64,000 bases of DNA, from the NCBI GenBank assembly GCA_018266355.1, contig JAFEAP010000014.1:62001-126000 (forward strand), read 5' to 3'. Below the pieces are notes generated by a model that saw only the letters and a program-made list of their open reading frames with translations, ran no database searches and had not been told where the DNA came from. This document shows positions 7,925-14,957 of the stretch, piece by piece. A program made the translations under genes and the position numbers. This stretch comes from Bdellovibrionales bacterium. GTDB taxonomy: Bacteria; Bdellovibrionota; UBA1018. How positions within the stretch are numbered: the stretch's first letter is position 1; every line of letters begins with the position of its first letter.

Positions 7925-7940
7925 TGCATAGCCGAGGCCA
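7925..7940 (-). promoter_or_regulatory. Candidate sigma-54 promoter of the 69-aa membrane protein
   Basis: Minus-strand TGGCCTCGGCTATGCA shows GG-N10-GC with TGGC at -24 and ATGCA at -12. It lies in the short gap between the stop of the upstream 77-aa gene and the 69-aa gene. The predicted start near 7914 leaves only about 13 leader bases, just enough for the GGGAGG site. Confidence 0.55.
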
Positions 7941-7943
7941 GCT

Positions 7944-8177
7944 TCAGGGCCCCGGAAAGGGATCGTCCGCACGCTCGGGAATCTTGCGGAATCCGCTCGG
8001 CATCGGCACGAGTTCGGGCCCGGTGATCGCGTCCTCCGAGAAGAGGGTCGCGAGGCGTTCGGCGAAAAACCGCATCGCCGATCCCCGCATCTCCTCCGCT
8101 TCGGCGTGATTCCGCGCCTCGAATCGGTAGACTTCGCTTCCCATCGTGTATTCGTAAAGACGCTCGTCCTGTTCCAT
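7944..8177 (-). CDS. Small acidic soluble protein (77 aa)
   Basis: The product has a short beta-like start (RLYEYTMGSEVYRFEARN) and a helix (HAEAEEMRGSAMRFFAERLATLF), ending Pro-rich. I do not recognise it. The ATG follows AAAGGGGT with almost no spacer, so the start is not certain; a second ATG lies 33 bases downstream. Upstream and antisense frames overlap, but amino-acid composition here is more protein-like. It is divergent from the GlsB-like gene. Confidence 0.5.
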   Translation of the reverse strand: MEQDERLYEYTMGSEVYRFEARNHAEAEEMRGSAMRFFAERLATLFSEDAITGPELVPMPSGFRKIPERADDPFPGP

Positions 8178-8188
8178 ACCCCTTTCGA

Positions 8189-8204
8189 TGCAAGACGTCC
8201 GCCG
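8189..8204 (-). promoter_or_regulatory. Weaker sigma-54-like element before the 77-aa gene
   Basis: Minus-strand CGGCGGACGTCTTGCA keeps GG-N10-GC and a perfect TTGCA, but the -24 part (CGGCGG) is poor. The predicted start is at the base before the ATG, so the transcript would be leaderless or the true start codon lies downstream. Confidence 0.3.
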
Positions 8205-8229
8205 CTCCGAGATGCCCCACTCGGAGCGG
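8202..8229. repeat. Perfect 10-bp-arm inverted repeat upstream of GlsB-like gene
   Basis: CCGCTCCGAG (8202-8211) and CTCGGAGCGG (8220-8229) are exact reverse complements separated by eight bases. The centre is about 59 bases upstream of the predicted sigma-54 start at 8274, a usual distance range for an enhancer-binding activator. It could equally be a terminator-like hairpin, but neither flanking gene ends here. Confidence 0.55.
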
Positions 8230-8247
8230 ATATACGCGGACGGCCAC

Positions 8248-8263
8248 TGGCCCGCGGATTGCT
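8248..8263 (+). promoter_or_regulatory. Candidate sigma-54 promoter of GlsB-like gene
   Basis: TGGCCCGCGGATTGCT is among the best matches in the window: TGGC at -24, TTGCT at -12, exact GG-N10-GC spacing. The predicted start near 8274 gives a leader of about 42 bases with AAGGAG at 8304-8309. Confidence 0.65.
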
Positions 8264-8315
8264 ATTTCATGTCTGGAAGAACCAGAACGGGGCGTTTTGC
8301 CCGAAGGAGCGTGAA

Positions 8316-8570
8316 ATGTTTCAAGTTCTCGGATTCGTCCTCTCCGGTTTCATCGTCGGGCTCATCGCGCGCGCGCTCAAACCCGGCAACGATCGGATGG
8401 GATTCCTGATGACGACCGTCCTCGGAATGGCTGGGGCCGTGCTCGCCGGCTGGCTCGGTCACCAAGTCGGGTGGTACACCGACGGCGGCGGCGCAGGCTT
8501 CATCGTTTCTTCCCTCGGCGCGATTTTCATCCTTTCCGTCTTCCACGGCATCACCCGCGACACCGCTTGA
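8316..8570 (+). CDS. GlsB/YeaQ/YmgE-family stress membrane protein
   Basis: An 84-aa protein of three hydrophobic helices with the family pattern: LSGFIVGLIARALKPGNDRMGFLMTTVLGMAGAVLAGWLG, then a Gly-rich loop and GFIVSSLGAIFILSVFHGI (quoted in pieces of the continuous protein). Members are general-stress inner-membrane proteins of unknown mechanism (YeaQ and YmgE in E. coli). AAGGAG lies six bases before the ATG. The gene follows a strong sigma-54-type promoter and precedes a small ABA-sandwich protein in the same direction. Confidence 0.9.
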   Translation: MFQVLGFVLSGFIVGLIARALKPGNDRMGFLMTTVLGMAGAVLAGWLGHQVGWYTDGGGAGFIVSSLGAIFILSVFHGITRDTA

Positions 8571-8598
8571 GGTCTCGCATTCTCCAGGAGTAAAGCCT

Positions 8599-9027
8599 AT
8601 GCGTCCCGGTCGCGAACTCGATTGTTCCGTCGCCCAAGAAGTCCTCGGTCACGAGGTATACGTAAAAAACCGCGTCCTTCACGAACGCACGCCCGAGGGC
8701 GATCGTCCGCTCCGCCACTACACCCAGGAAATCCAGTGGGCGTGGGAAGTCGCCGAACGCGCGAACATCAGCCTGATCCCGATCGAGAACGGGAGCTGGT
8801 TCGCCCTCGCCGGAACCGAGTTCGGGTGGAAGAGTCCGGCGGAGTTCATCACCTACCTCCAGTCGGGGGATTTCCTGAACTCCGGCGCCGCCGTCGGACC
8901 GAATCCGGCCCTCATGATCTGCGTCGCCGCGACGAAGGCCGTCGCCGCGAAGAAAAACGCGCGCGCCCTCGAGGAAAAGAAGATCGAGGAGACGCTCGGA
9001 GCGAAACTCGGCGCGCCGCTGAACTGA
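8599..9027 (+). CDS. Phage-type ABA-sandwich domain protein (BC1872-like)
   Basis: The 142-aa product opens with RELDCSVAQEVLGHEVY and later has HYTQEIQWAWEVAER, the pattern of the small phage ABA-sandwich domain (BC1872 family), in which [GR]ELDxLVAExVMG and Y[ST]xDIxxAWxVVE recur. The C-terminal third is Ala/Lys/Glu helical (AATKAVAAKKNARALEEKK). AGGAG lies eight bases before the ATG. The domain is usually found in phage and plasmid genomes; no other phage gene is seen here, so a single captured gene is likely. Role unknown. Confidence 0.72.
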   Translation: MRPGRELDCSVAQEVLGHEVYVKNRVLHERTPEGDRPLRHYTQEIQWAWEVAERANISLIPIENGSWFALAGTEFGWKSPAEFITYLQSGDFLNSGAAVGPNPALMICVAATKAVAAKKNARALEEKKIEETLGAKLGAPLN

Positions 9028-9036
9028 ACGAACGCT

Positions 9037-9582
9037 TCAGTGCAGGTCGAGCAGGTCCGCGCGCGGATTTACGATCAGGCAATTCGTGACTTCGTCCACG
9101 CCGGGAACCGTCGCGACGGCCTCTTCGATTTTTTTCCGCATCGCCGCCTCGTCGACGGACCCGCTCAGGGTAACCACGCCGTCTTCGACCCGCGCGCTCA
9201 CGTCGCCGGCCTCGAGTCCTTCGTCCCTGGAAAGTACGTCCATGATCTCCTCGCGCACTTCTCGGTCGGGAGCGGACTCGGCGTCTCCGTCCCCTTCGGG
9301 CATCAGTTTCGGAACACGGAACTTCTCGCCGGAGGATCGGATCGTGACCCCGAAATCCTGGTCGGTCCCGGGTGCGCCGTCCTCGCGGTCGTGGAAATCC
9401 TGGCTATAACGGTAGAAATCGCGCGGGAAGCGCCCCTTGAACCCGTGGGGACCGGCGTCGTCGGCCTCGACGGCCTGGCCGTCGGTATATTCGAGCAGGT
9501 CCTCGTCGTATTGCTCCTGGGGATCCTTCGGCGCGTTCACGGGCTCGTTCGGGAGGTTCGGGCTCTGGTTTTGGTTCGCCAT
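9037..9582 (-). CDS. BON-domain protein
   Basis: A 181-aa protein with a long hydrophilic, Asp/Pro/Gln-rich N-terminus and a C-terminal BON domain at about residues 105-175: REEIMDVLSRDEGLEAGDVS, then ARVEDGVVTLSGSVDEAAMR and a final VPGVDEVTNCLIV. BON domains bind phospholipid or other hydrophobic ligands and occur in OsmY-type osmotic-stress proteins. There is no signal peptide. AAGGAG lies in good spacing before the ATG at 9580-9582, and a sigma-54-type promoter lies upstream. A much longer upstream open frame is ignored because it runs through the promoter. Confidence 0.88.
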   Translation of the reverse strand: MANQNQSPNLPNEPVNAPKDPQEQYDEDLLEYTDGQAVEADDAGPHGFKGRFPRDFYRYSQDFHDREDGAPGTDQDFGVTIRSSGEKFRVPKLMPEGDGDAESAPDREVREEIMDVLSRDEGLEAGDVSARVEDGVVTLSGSVDEAAMRKKIEEAVATVPGVDEVTNCLIVNPRADLLDLH

Positions 9583-9614
9583 AAACGGGGTTCTCCTTGC
9601 TTGATTGTAAAAAG

Positions 9615-9630
9615 AGCAATTCGCATGCCC
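9615..9630 (-). promoter_or_regulatory. Candidate sigma-54 promoter of BON gene
   Basis: Minus-strand GGGCATGCGAATTGCT keeps GGCA at -24 (first base G instead of T) and a perfect TTGCT at -12 with N10 spacing. The predicted start near 9604 leaves about 22 leader bases, including AAGGAG. Confidence 0.58.
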
Positions 9631-9664
9631 CCGCCCGCGCCCCACTTCGCGCGTTTTAATCGCG

Positions 9665-9855
9665 TTTCCACCCGGCTTTAATCCCTGCGCGCTAAAGTGG
9701 AAAGTGTGAAGGACGAGCGAGCAAAACCCCCTCCCTTCACCGCTGTCGGTAGAGCGGAGCAGTCCGTGTCGAGACGACAGCCTCCGAGGGCCCGAACCGC
9801 GCAAGCCGCGATCCGGGCCTTTGGCATTTCCGGAAGGCGTGAGCGCGCACGGACT
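9665..9855. ncRNA. Dyad-rich intergenic region, possible structured RNA
   Basis: No gene is seen, but five complementary pairs lie in 190 bases: TTTCCA/TGGAAA with CTTTA/TAAAG inside (9665-9703), GTGAAGG/CCTTCAC (9706-9740), GCTGTCG/CGACAGC (9742-9781), GGCCCG/CGGGCC (9789-9819), and AGTCCGTG/CACGGACT (9761-9768 with 9848-9855). The last pair starts inside the loop of the third, so a pseudoknot or two exclusive folds are possible. The strand is unknown; no T-run terminator was found. It does not match a riboswitch or catalytic RNA that I know. Confidence 0.4.
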
Positions 9856-9860
9856 TCGTC

Positions 9861-10877
9861 TTAACGGAAAAACCGGTCGATCGCCTCGATCGCCGGGTCC
9901 CGAATCGCGTCTTTTTCCATCAGGATTTCGTGCTGGGATCCCGGCACGACGACGAGCGTGCAATGCGCGGCGGCCGCGCATCCGTCGTTCTCGCCCTTCG
10001 GTTTCACGATCTGATCGCTCCCGGCTTGGAACATCAAAAGCGGCGTACGGATCGCCTTCATGCGACGGACGATCCTCGGAGTCGCCATGAGCGAACGGTA
10101 AACCCACCCGTTCGACGGCCCGCCGATCGTGGTCTCGGGATACATCCGGAAAACCGCGCCCGACATCCAGAATCGCTCCGGACTTCCCGTGACGTCGTTT
10201 TTTTCGAACGGCAACCCCGGATCCCAGTCCGTCTTTCCGGGCGCGTATTCCTCGTCCCGCCCGGCACCGATTTCGAGCCAGGTAATCGCCTTCGCGATCG
10301 GCGTCGCATAGGGCTTCGTATTGATCGTCAACATCGGCGAACTTAAAACGGCCGCGCGAAAGGGCGTCGCGCCGTGGGCGAGGTATTGCGCCGCGACCGC
10401 TCCGCCCATCGAATGGGCGAGCAGGAAAAGCCGCGGCTCGCCGGCCGGAACGACGACCTTCGCCACGAAGTCCTCGAGGTCTTCCGAGTAATGATCGAAG
10501 TCGTCGATATGACCGATCTGCCGATTACTCGAAACGAGATGCGGGGATCGCCCTTGGCCGCGGTGGTCGTAGGAATAGAGCGTGAAGCCGCGCCGATAGA
10601 GGTCGTAGAAAACCTCGCCGTATTTCAACCAGGTTTCGGAGCGCCCGGAGACGACGACGATCGTTCCCCTCGACTGCGGGTGCACGAAGCGCACGGCGCT
10701 CAGGGACGTCCCGTCGCGCGTCGTGAACGTGAACGCGTCGCCGTGATTCACGAAGGGCACGATCGTAATCAAGTACGCGGCCTCGTAACCCTTTTCGGAG
10801 ATGCCCCAGGCGGGAGCGATCGCGCCCAGGAGAGTCGCAAGCACAGGAAGAAAGACGGCCGAGAAAGACTTCGACAT
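9861..10877 (-). CDS. Secreted alpha/beta hydrolase, lysophospholipase (PldB)-like
   Basis: 338 residues with an N-terminal signal sequence (about 1-25). The family signature VVSGRSETWLKYGEVFYDL and DHRGQGRS near residue 104-111 closely resemble PldB/monoacylglycerol lipases. Nucleophile Ser156 lies in AHSMGG, with Asp288 (FQAGSDQIV) and His316 (PGSQHEIL) completing the triad. These enzymes hydrolyse lysophospholipids or monoglycerides. The gene starts nine bases after the stop of a small membrane-anchored protein and may share its transcript. Confidence 0.88.
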   Translation of the reverse strand: MSKSFSAVFLPVLATLLGAIAPAWGISEKGYEAAYLITIVPFVNHGDAFTFTTRDGTSLSAVRFVHPQSRGTIVVVSGRSETWLKYGEVFYDLYRRGFTLYSYDHRGQGRSPHLVSSNRQIGHIDDFDHYSEDLEDFVAKVVVPAGEPRLFLLAHSMGGAVAAQYLAHGATPFRAAVLSSPMLTINTKPYATPIAKAITWLEIGAGRDEEYAPGKTDWDPGLPFEKNDVTGSPERFWMSGAVFRMYPETTIGGPSNGWVYRSLMATPRIVRRMKAIRTPLLMFQAGSDQIVKPKGENDGCAAAAHCTLVVVPGSQHEILMEKDAIRDPAIEAIDRFFR

Positions 10878-10886
10878 CCCCCGGTT

Positions 10887-11207
10887 TTATGGCGCCGTCG
10901 CCGCGAGCGCAACCCAGGAAAACCTGGCGTTTCCTTCGATCCGGGCGACCATCGGATCCGCGTCCGGCATGGCGTGGAATGCGCCGTCGTCGATCGGATT
11001 CGCTCCGGAGCCCGAATCGGGGTCCGCATCGCTCGGCGGGGCGGCGGGTTCCGATTGGGTCGCCGCCGGCGGGTCCATCGCGGCCGGTTCGGCGTGGGAT
11101 TCCGAGAGGAAAAACGGGAGCAGAATCGAAGCCACCCCGACGAAGAGGACGACTTTCACCTGGTTCGAAAACACGCTCGGAGTAAAGATCGGTCGTTCAC
11201 GGCACAT
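10887..11207 (-). CDS. Small membrane-anchored acidic protein
   Basis: A 106-aa protein with one hydrophobic segment (VKVVLFVGVASILLPFFL, about residues 17-34) and then an Ala/Pro/Asp-rich acidic region. It reads as a signal-anchored envelope protein with no known domain. The ATG follows AGGGGT with almost no spacing. A good sigma-54-type element places the transcript start at the base before the ATG, so either the message is leaderless or translation starts at a downstream GTG. It is immediately upstream of the lysophospholipase gene. Confidence 0.5.
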   Translation of the reverse strand: MCRERPIFTPSVFSNQVKVVLFVGVASILLPFFLSESHAEPAAMDPPAATQSEPAAPPSDADPDSGSGANPIDDGAFHAMPDADPMVARIEGNARFSWVALAATAP

Positions 11208-11218
11208 ACCCCTACCAT

Positions 11219-11234
11219 CGCAAGGGCGATGCCA
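11219..11234 (-). promoter_or_regulatory. Candidate sigma-54 promoter of 106-aa protein / lysophospholipase
   Basis: Minus-strand TGGCATCGCCCTTGCG has TGGCA at -24 and TTGC at -12 with exact N10 spacing. The element lies in the 33-base gap after the CoA-transferase gene. The predicted start is at 11208, directly before the ATG. Confidence 0.55.
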
Positions 11235-11240
11235 CGGCGC

Positions 11241-13142
11241 CTAACCCGTTCCGCCCCGAACCGCTTCGCGGAGCGCTCCCCGCAGGATCCTCGCCGTCAA
11301 TCGTTCGCCGATCCCCGAAGGCTCGGCGAGCTTCATTCGCGCGAGCTCCGCCCCGAAGTCTTCGGCGCCGTCCGCTCCACCTGCGACCGCGAGGCGAGCG
11401 AGAGCCGTCGCACCCGAGATCCCTCCCCGCTCCTTCTTCGTCTGGAGCTCGCCGAGGGCTTCGACGAGCCGGGATTCCTCGGCCGTGAAGTCCGTACCGA
11501 AAGGAAACTTCGGGAAAGCGCCCGCGGAGCGGGCGACGAAATCGCGCACGGACTCCGGACGATTCTCCCGCGCGCGCGGGGGAATTTCGTAGTCCGCCGC
11601 GAGTTTCCCGTTCCGCCGCGCGACCGCGACCAGTTCGGGTTGGAACTCGGCATCCGCGATCTCGATCATCCGGCGCACGCAGGTCTCGTCGTCCTGTCCG
11701 CGCAGGTCGGCGACGCCGTACTCCGTGACGACGAGGTCGCGGAGGTGGCGCGGGATCGTGAGCTGATCGTGGCCCCAAACCACGTTCGAAAGCCGCCGGC
11801 CGCCCTTCGTGTAGGTGCTCCGGAGCATCAGCACCGAACGCGCGTCGGGCAATTCGTTCGACATCGCGACGAAGTTATACTGCCCCCCGACGCCGCTCAC
11901 GACCCGGCCGTCTTCGCGCGTATCGGAGGCCGCGCCGCCGAGGAGGGTCGCCTGCATGCACGTGTTCAGGAACCGCGCGCGTTTTCGCTGGCGGCGCAGG
12001 AGCGCTTCGTTCGGATCGTAGAGATCGTTCACCTTCGAAACGCGGGTCATCCGAACGCCGGACGCTTCTTCGGGGCGGAGGTTCCTAAGCCAAGCGTAGA
12101 ACGGCTTCGATCCGAGGTAGAACGCGCCGTGAAGGAAGGTACGTTCCCCGCTCGCCTCGTCGATGACCTCGCGCCTTAGGATTCCCGCGTTCCGCAGGTG
12201 CATGAAGCCGTCGGTCACCATCTCGCTGAGCCCGTAAAGCCCCGCGGTGAACGGACCGCACCGGCCCTCCCGGTCTCCGACGAGTTCGCGGTATTTCGCG
12301 TTCTCGCGGTGGCGAAGGATCAGCGCCGAGACGACCGCGTCCGAAAGCGAACCGATCCCGATTTGGAGCGTGCCCTCGTCCTCGATCAACGCACTCGCAA
12401 ACAACCCGATGCGGTGGTCGATCGCGTCGATAGGCATCCGGGGCAGCGCGAAGAGCTCGTGCTCCATCGCCGGACTTTCGACGATCGCGGCGAAAAACTC
12501 CGGTCCGACCTCCGCGTCCCCGCCGAGGAACGGCAGATCGGGATGGACGACGCCGACGATCCGCATCGGCTCGCCGCGAGCCCGCGCCGCCTCGGCGACG
12601 TCGAGCGTGAGATCCGGGTTCGAACTCAGGCTGAAACGCTCGCGTCCATCGGGGTCCACGCGTCGGGCGACGAGCTGGAGGACCCCCTCGACCCGCTGGT
12701 CGACGACCGAGCGGGCGACGTGAGTGTAGTTCAGCGAGATGTAGTTCCTTTGGAGCGGATCGGATTTCAGCGCCGAGCCCGCCTGGAAGTAGAACTCGCG
12801 GACGACGACGTTCGACGGAAGCGCCCCGCGCACGGCATCGCGGGCGTAGAGCAGCTCGGGGTAATCCGCTCCCCAGTGCCGGTCTCGGAACGGATCGAAA
12901 AACCGTCGCGCGAGATCCCCCGCGGGCGCGGGCGGAGCGAGCGAGAGCGCGGTGAAGAGGACGAGCCGACGATCCGGTTCGGCGACGACGCGCGAATAGA
13001 GCGCGTTCAAGAGCGGGTTCGGCTTCCCGAGCCCGAGCGGCGTCGCGAGCCGAAGTTCCTTTCCGAACTCGCGGAAGAGCCACTCGACGGTTTCCGAAAT
13101 CGCCGTCGCGCCGCGGAACCGTTTCGGATGATGCGCGTTCAT
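11241..13142 (-). CDS. Acetyl-CoA hydrolase/transferase family protein
   Basis: A 633-aa protein of the cat1/acetyl-CoA hydrolase family. The central segment ALIEDEGTLQIGIGSLSDAV holds the conserved Glu-Gly and GIG motif of the active-site loop, and the C-terminal domain has VSGVGGQYNFVAMSNELPDA, YTKGGRRLSNVVWG and VVTEYGVADLRG, all typical. Such enzymes move CoA between acetyl-CoA and other acids or hydrolyse it. The length fits the longer proteobacterial form rather than the roughly 500-residue cat1 form. Exact acyl substrates cannot be told. Confidence 0.9.
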   Translation of the reverse strand: MNAHHPKRFRGATAISETVEWLFREFGKELRLATPLGLGKPNPLLNALYSRVVAEPDRRLVLFTALSLAPPAPAGDLARRFFDPFRDRHWGADYPELLYARDAVRGALPSNVVVREFYFQAGSALKSDPLQRNYISLNYTHVARSVVDQRVEGVLQLVARRVDPDGRERFSLSSNPDLTLDVAEAARARGEPMRIVGVVHPDLPFLGGDAEVGPEFFAAIVESPAMEHELFALPRMPIDAIDHRIGLFASALIEDEGTLQIGIGSLSDAVVSALILRHRENAKYRELVGDREGRCGPFTAGLYGLSEMVTDGFMHLRNAGILRREVIDEASGERTFLHGAFYLGSKPFYAWLRNLRPEEASGVRMTRVSKVNDLYDPNEALLRRQRKRARFLNTCMQATLLGGAASDTREDGRVVSGVGGQYNFVAMSNELPDARSVLMLRSTYTKGGRRLSNVVWGHDQLTIPRHLRDLVVTEYGVADLRGQDDETCVRRMIEIADAEFQPELVAVARRNGKLAADYEIPPRARENRPESVRDFVARSAGAFPKFPFGTDFTAEESRLVEALGELQTKKERGGISGATALARLAVAGGADGAEDFGAELARMKLAEPSGIGERLTARILRGALREAVRGGTG

Positions 13143-13242
13143 AGCTCGATCGCCCCCTTTGAGCTTACCGTATCCGACTCGACCCGCCGTACAACGGTTT
13201 TTTGGCGTTCAGAAAGGGCGGGCGGTCCACTATGATGAGGGC

Positions 13243-14445
13243 ATGTCCTACGACGCGATCATCCTGGGCGCCGGCGGCGCCGGCCTGATGTGCGCGATTC
13301 ACGCCGGTCGGCGCGGAAAGCGAGTGGTCCTCCTCGACCACGCGTCGAAACTCGGCGGGAAGATCCTCATCTCGGGCGGCGGACGCTGCAACTTCACGAA
13401 TCTCGGCGCCGGGCCGGCGAACTACGTCTCTCGGAATCCCCACTTCTGCAAATCCGCCCTCTCGCGCTTCACCCCGACCGACTTCGTCGCGATGGTCGAG
13501 GCCCACGGCATCCCCTATCACGAGAAAAAACTCGGCCAGCAGTTTTGCGACGACAGCGCGAAGGATATCGTCGCGCTCCTCAAACGCGAATGCGCGGACG
13601 CGGGCGCGGAGATCCGGCTCGAAACGAAAATCACGGGCGTCTCGCGCGACGGGAGCGAAGGCGATTTTCGCGTCGCGATCGCGGGGCCGGGCGGCAAGGC
13701 GGAAACGCTTTCCGCCCGATCGCTCGTCGTCGCCACCGGCGGGCTCTCGATCCCGAAGATCGGCGCGACGGGTTTCGGATACGACCTCGCGAAGCAATTC
13801 GGATTGAAGCTCGTTCCGCGAGCTCCGGCGCTCGACGGATTCACGTTCGGAGAAGCCGACTCGGCCGCGTTCCGAAGCCTCTCGGGCGTTTCCGTCGACT
13901 GCATCGCCGAGGTGAACGGCTTGCGATTCCGGGAGAACATCCTCTTTACCCACTCGGGAATGAGCGGCCCGGCCGCGCTCCAAGCCTCGCTCCACTGGCA
14001 TCCCGGCGACTCCGTCACGTTCGATTGGCTACCCGACTTCGACGTCCAGGCGTGGTTCCTCGGTCAGAAGAGGCAGGGCGTCCGCTCGGTCGTTCGGAAC
14101 CTGCTCGCGACGAAACTGCCCGCGCGTTTCGCGGATCTCCTCTGCGACCAGGCATTCCCCGACGCCTCGCCCTTGCCCCAGGTTTCGGAAAAGGCCCTCG
14201 CGGCGTTTTGCGAAAAGCTCCACGCCTGGCGCCTCGAACCGAAAGGGACGGTCGGCTACGGGAAGGCCGAAGTCACCCGCGGCGGGGTCGACACGGACGC
14301 GCTTTCATCTAAAACGATGGAGTGCCGAACCGTTCCGCGTCTCTATTTCATCGGCGAGGTCGTGGACGTCACCGGTTGGCTCGGCGGTTATAATTTCCAG
14401 TGGGCGTGGGCCTCGGGTCACGCCGCCGGAACGGCGCTCGAGTGA
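13243..14445 (+). CDS. BaiN/RdsA (HI0933, YhiN)-family FAD oxidoreductase
   Basis: 400 residues. The FAD dinucleotide fold is at the start (AIILGAGGAGLMCAIHAGRRG), followed by the family signature KLGGKILISGGGRCNFTNLG at about residues 37-56 and the C-terminal VTGWLGGYNFQWAWASGHAAG that closes the FAD site. The family carries out NAD(P)H-dependent reductions; BaiN acts on bile acids, but most members have no known substrate. GATGAGG precedes the ATG. An upstream in-frame extension is rejected because the fold begins here. Divergent from the CoA-transferase gene. Confidence 0.92.
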   Translation: MSYDAIILGAGGAGLMCAIHAGRRGKRVVLLDHASKLGGKILISGGGRCNFTNLGAGPANYVSRNPHFCKSALSRFTPTDFVAMVEAHGIPYHEKKLGQQFCDDSAKDIVALLKRECADAGAEIRLETKITGVSRDGSEGDFRVAIAGPGGKAETLSARSLVVATGGLSIPKIGATGFGYDLAKQFGLKLVPRAPALDGFTFGEADSAAFRSLSGVSVDCIAEVNGLRFRENILFTHSGMSGPAALQASLHWHPGDSVTFDWLPDFDVQAWFLGQKRQGVRSVVRNLLATKLPARFADLLCDQAFPDASPLPQVSEKALAAFCEKLHAWRLEPKGTVGYGKAEVTRGGVDTDALSSKTMECRTVPRLYFIGEVVDVTGWLGGYNFQWAWASGHAAGTALE

Positions 14446-14533
14446 TCGCGCCTCGATAAAGATTAGGTCCACATTCTTCGCAGAATTCCGCGCTTTTTTT
14501 GCGAATCGGTCCGGTTTTGGGTAACCTGTCCGG

Positions 14534-14926
14534 GTGAAAACGACCCTTTTGCTCGTCGAAGACGACGCCGAAGTCCGAGCGGTACTCGCAGAGCTCCTCG
14601 CGCTCGACGGCATCGAAACCATCGAGGCGGAAAACGGAATCCAAGCTTGGGACATTCTCTCGACGGTCGACGACCCGGCGAAACTGCCGCACCTCGTGCT
14701 GAGCGATATCGCCATGCCGAAGATGAACGGTTTCCAGCTCCTCGACAAAATCCGCCTCGACCCGCGATTCGCGAAACTTCCGGTCGTCCTCACGAGCGGG
14801 AACGCCGACCGGGCGAAGGCCGATCTCCAAGCCGGAGCCGCCCGCTTCGAACCGAACGCGTTCTTCGCCAAGCCCTTCGATTTCGGGAAACTCGCCGAAA
14901 CGATCCGGGCGCTCGTCGCCGCGTGA
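14534..14926 (+). CDS. Single-domain response regulator
   Basis: A 130-aa receiver domain with no output domain. Acidic pair Glu9-Asp10 (LLLVEDD), phospho-acceptor Asp58 (VLSDIAMPKMNG), Thr/Ser at VVLTSGN and Lys in FFAKPF are all in place. It starts with GTG. Stand-alone receivers act in phosphorelays or by protein contact (CheY-like). The kinase partner is not adjacent; two kinases are encoded elsewhere in the window. Confidence 0.93.
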   Translation: MKTTLLLVEDDAEVRAVLAELLALDGIETIEAENGIQAWDILSTVDDPAKLPHLVLSDIAMPKMNGFQLLDKIRLDPRFAKLPVVLTSGNADRAKADLQAGAARFEPNAFFAKPFDFGKLAETIRALVAA

Positions 14927-14957
14927 TCGCTCGATCGTGAAAGAAACCGTCCGGGTT

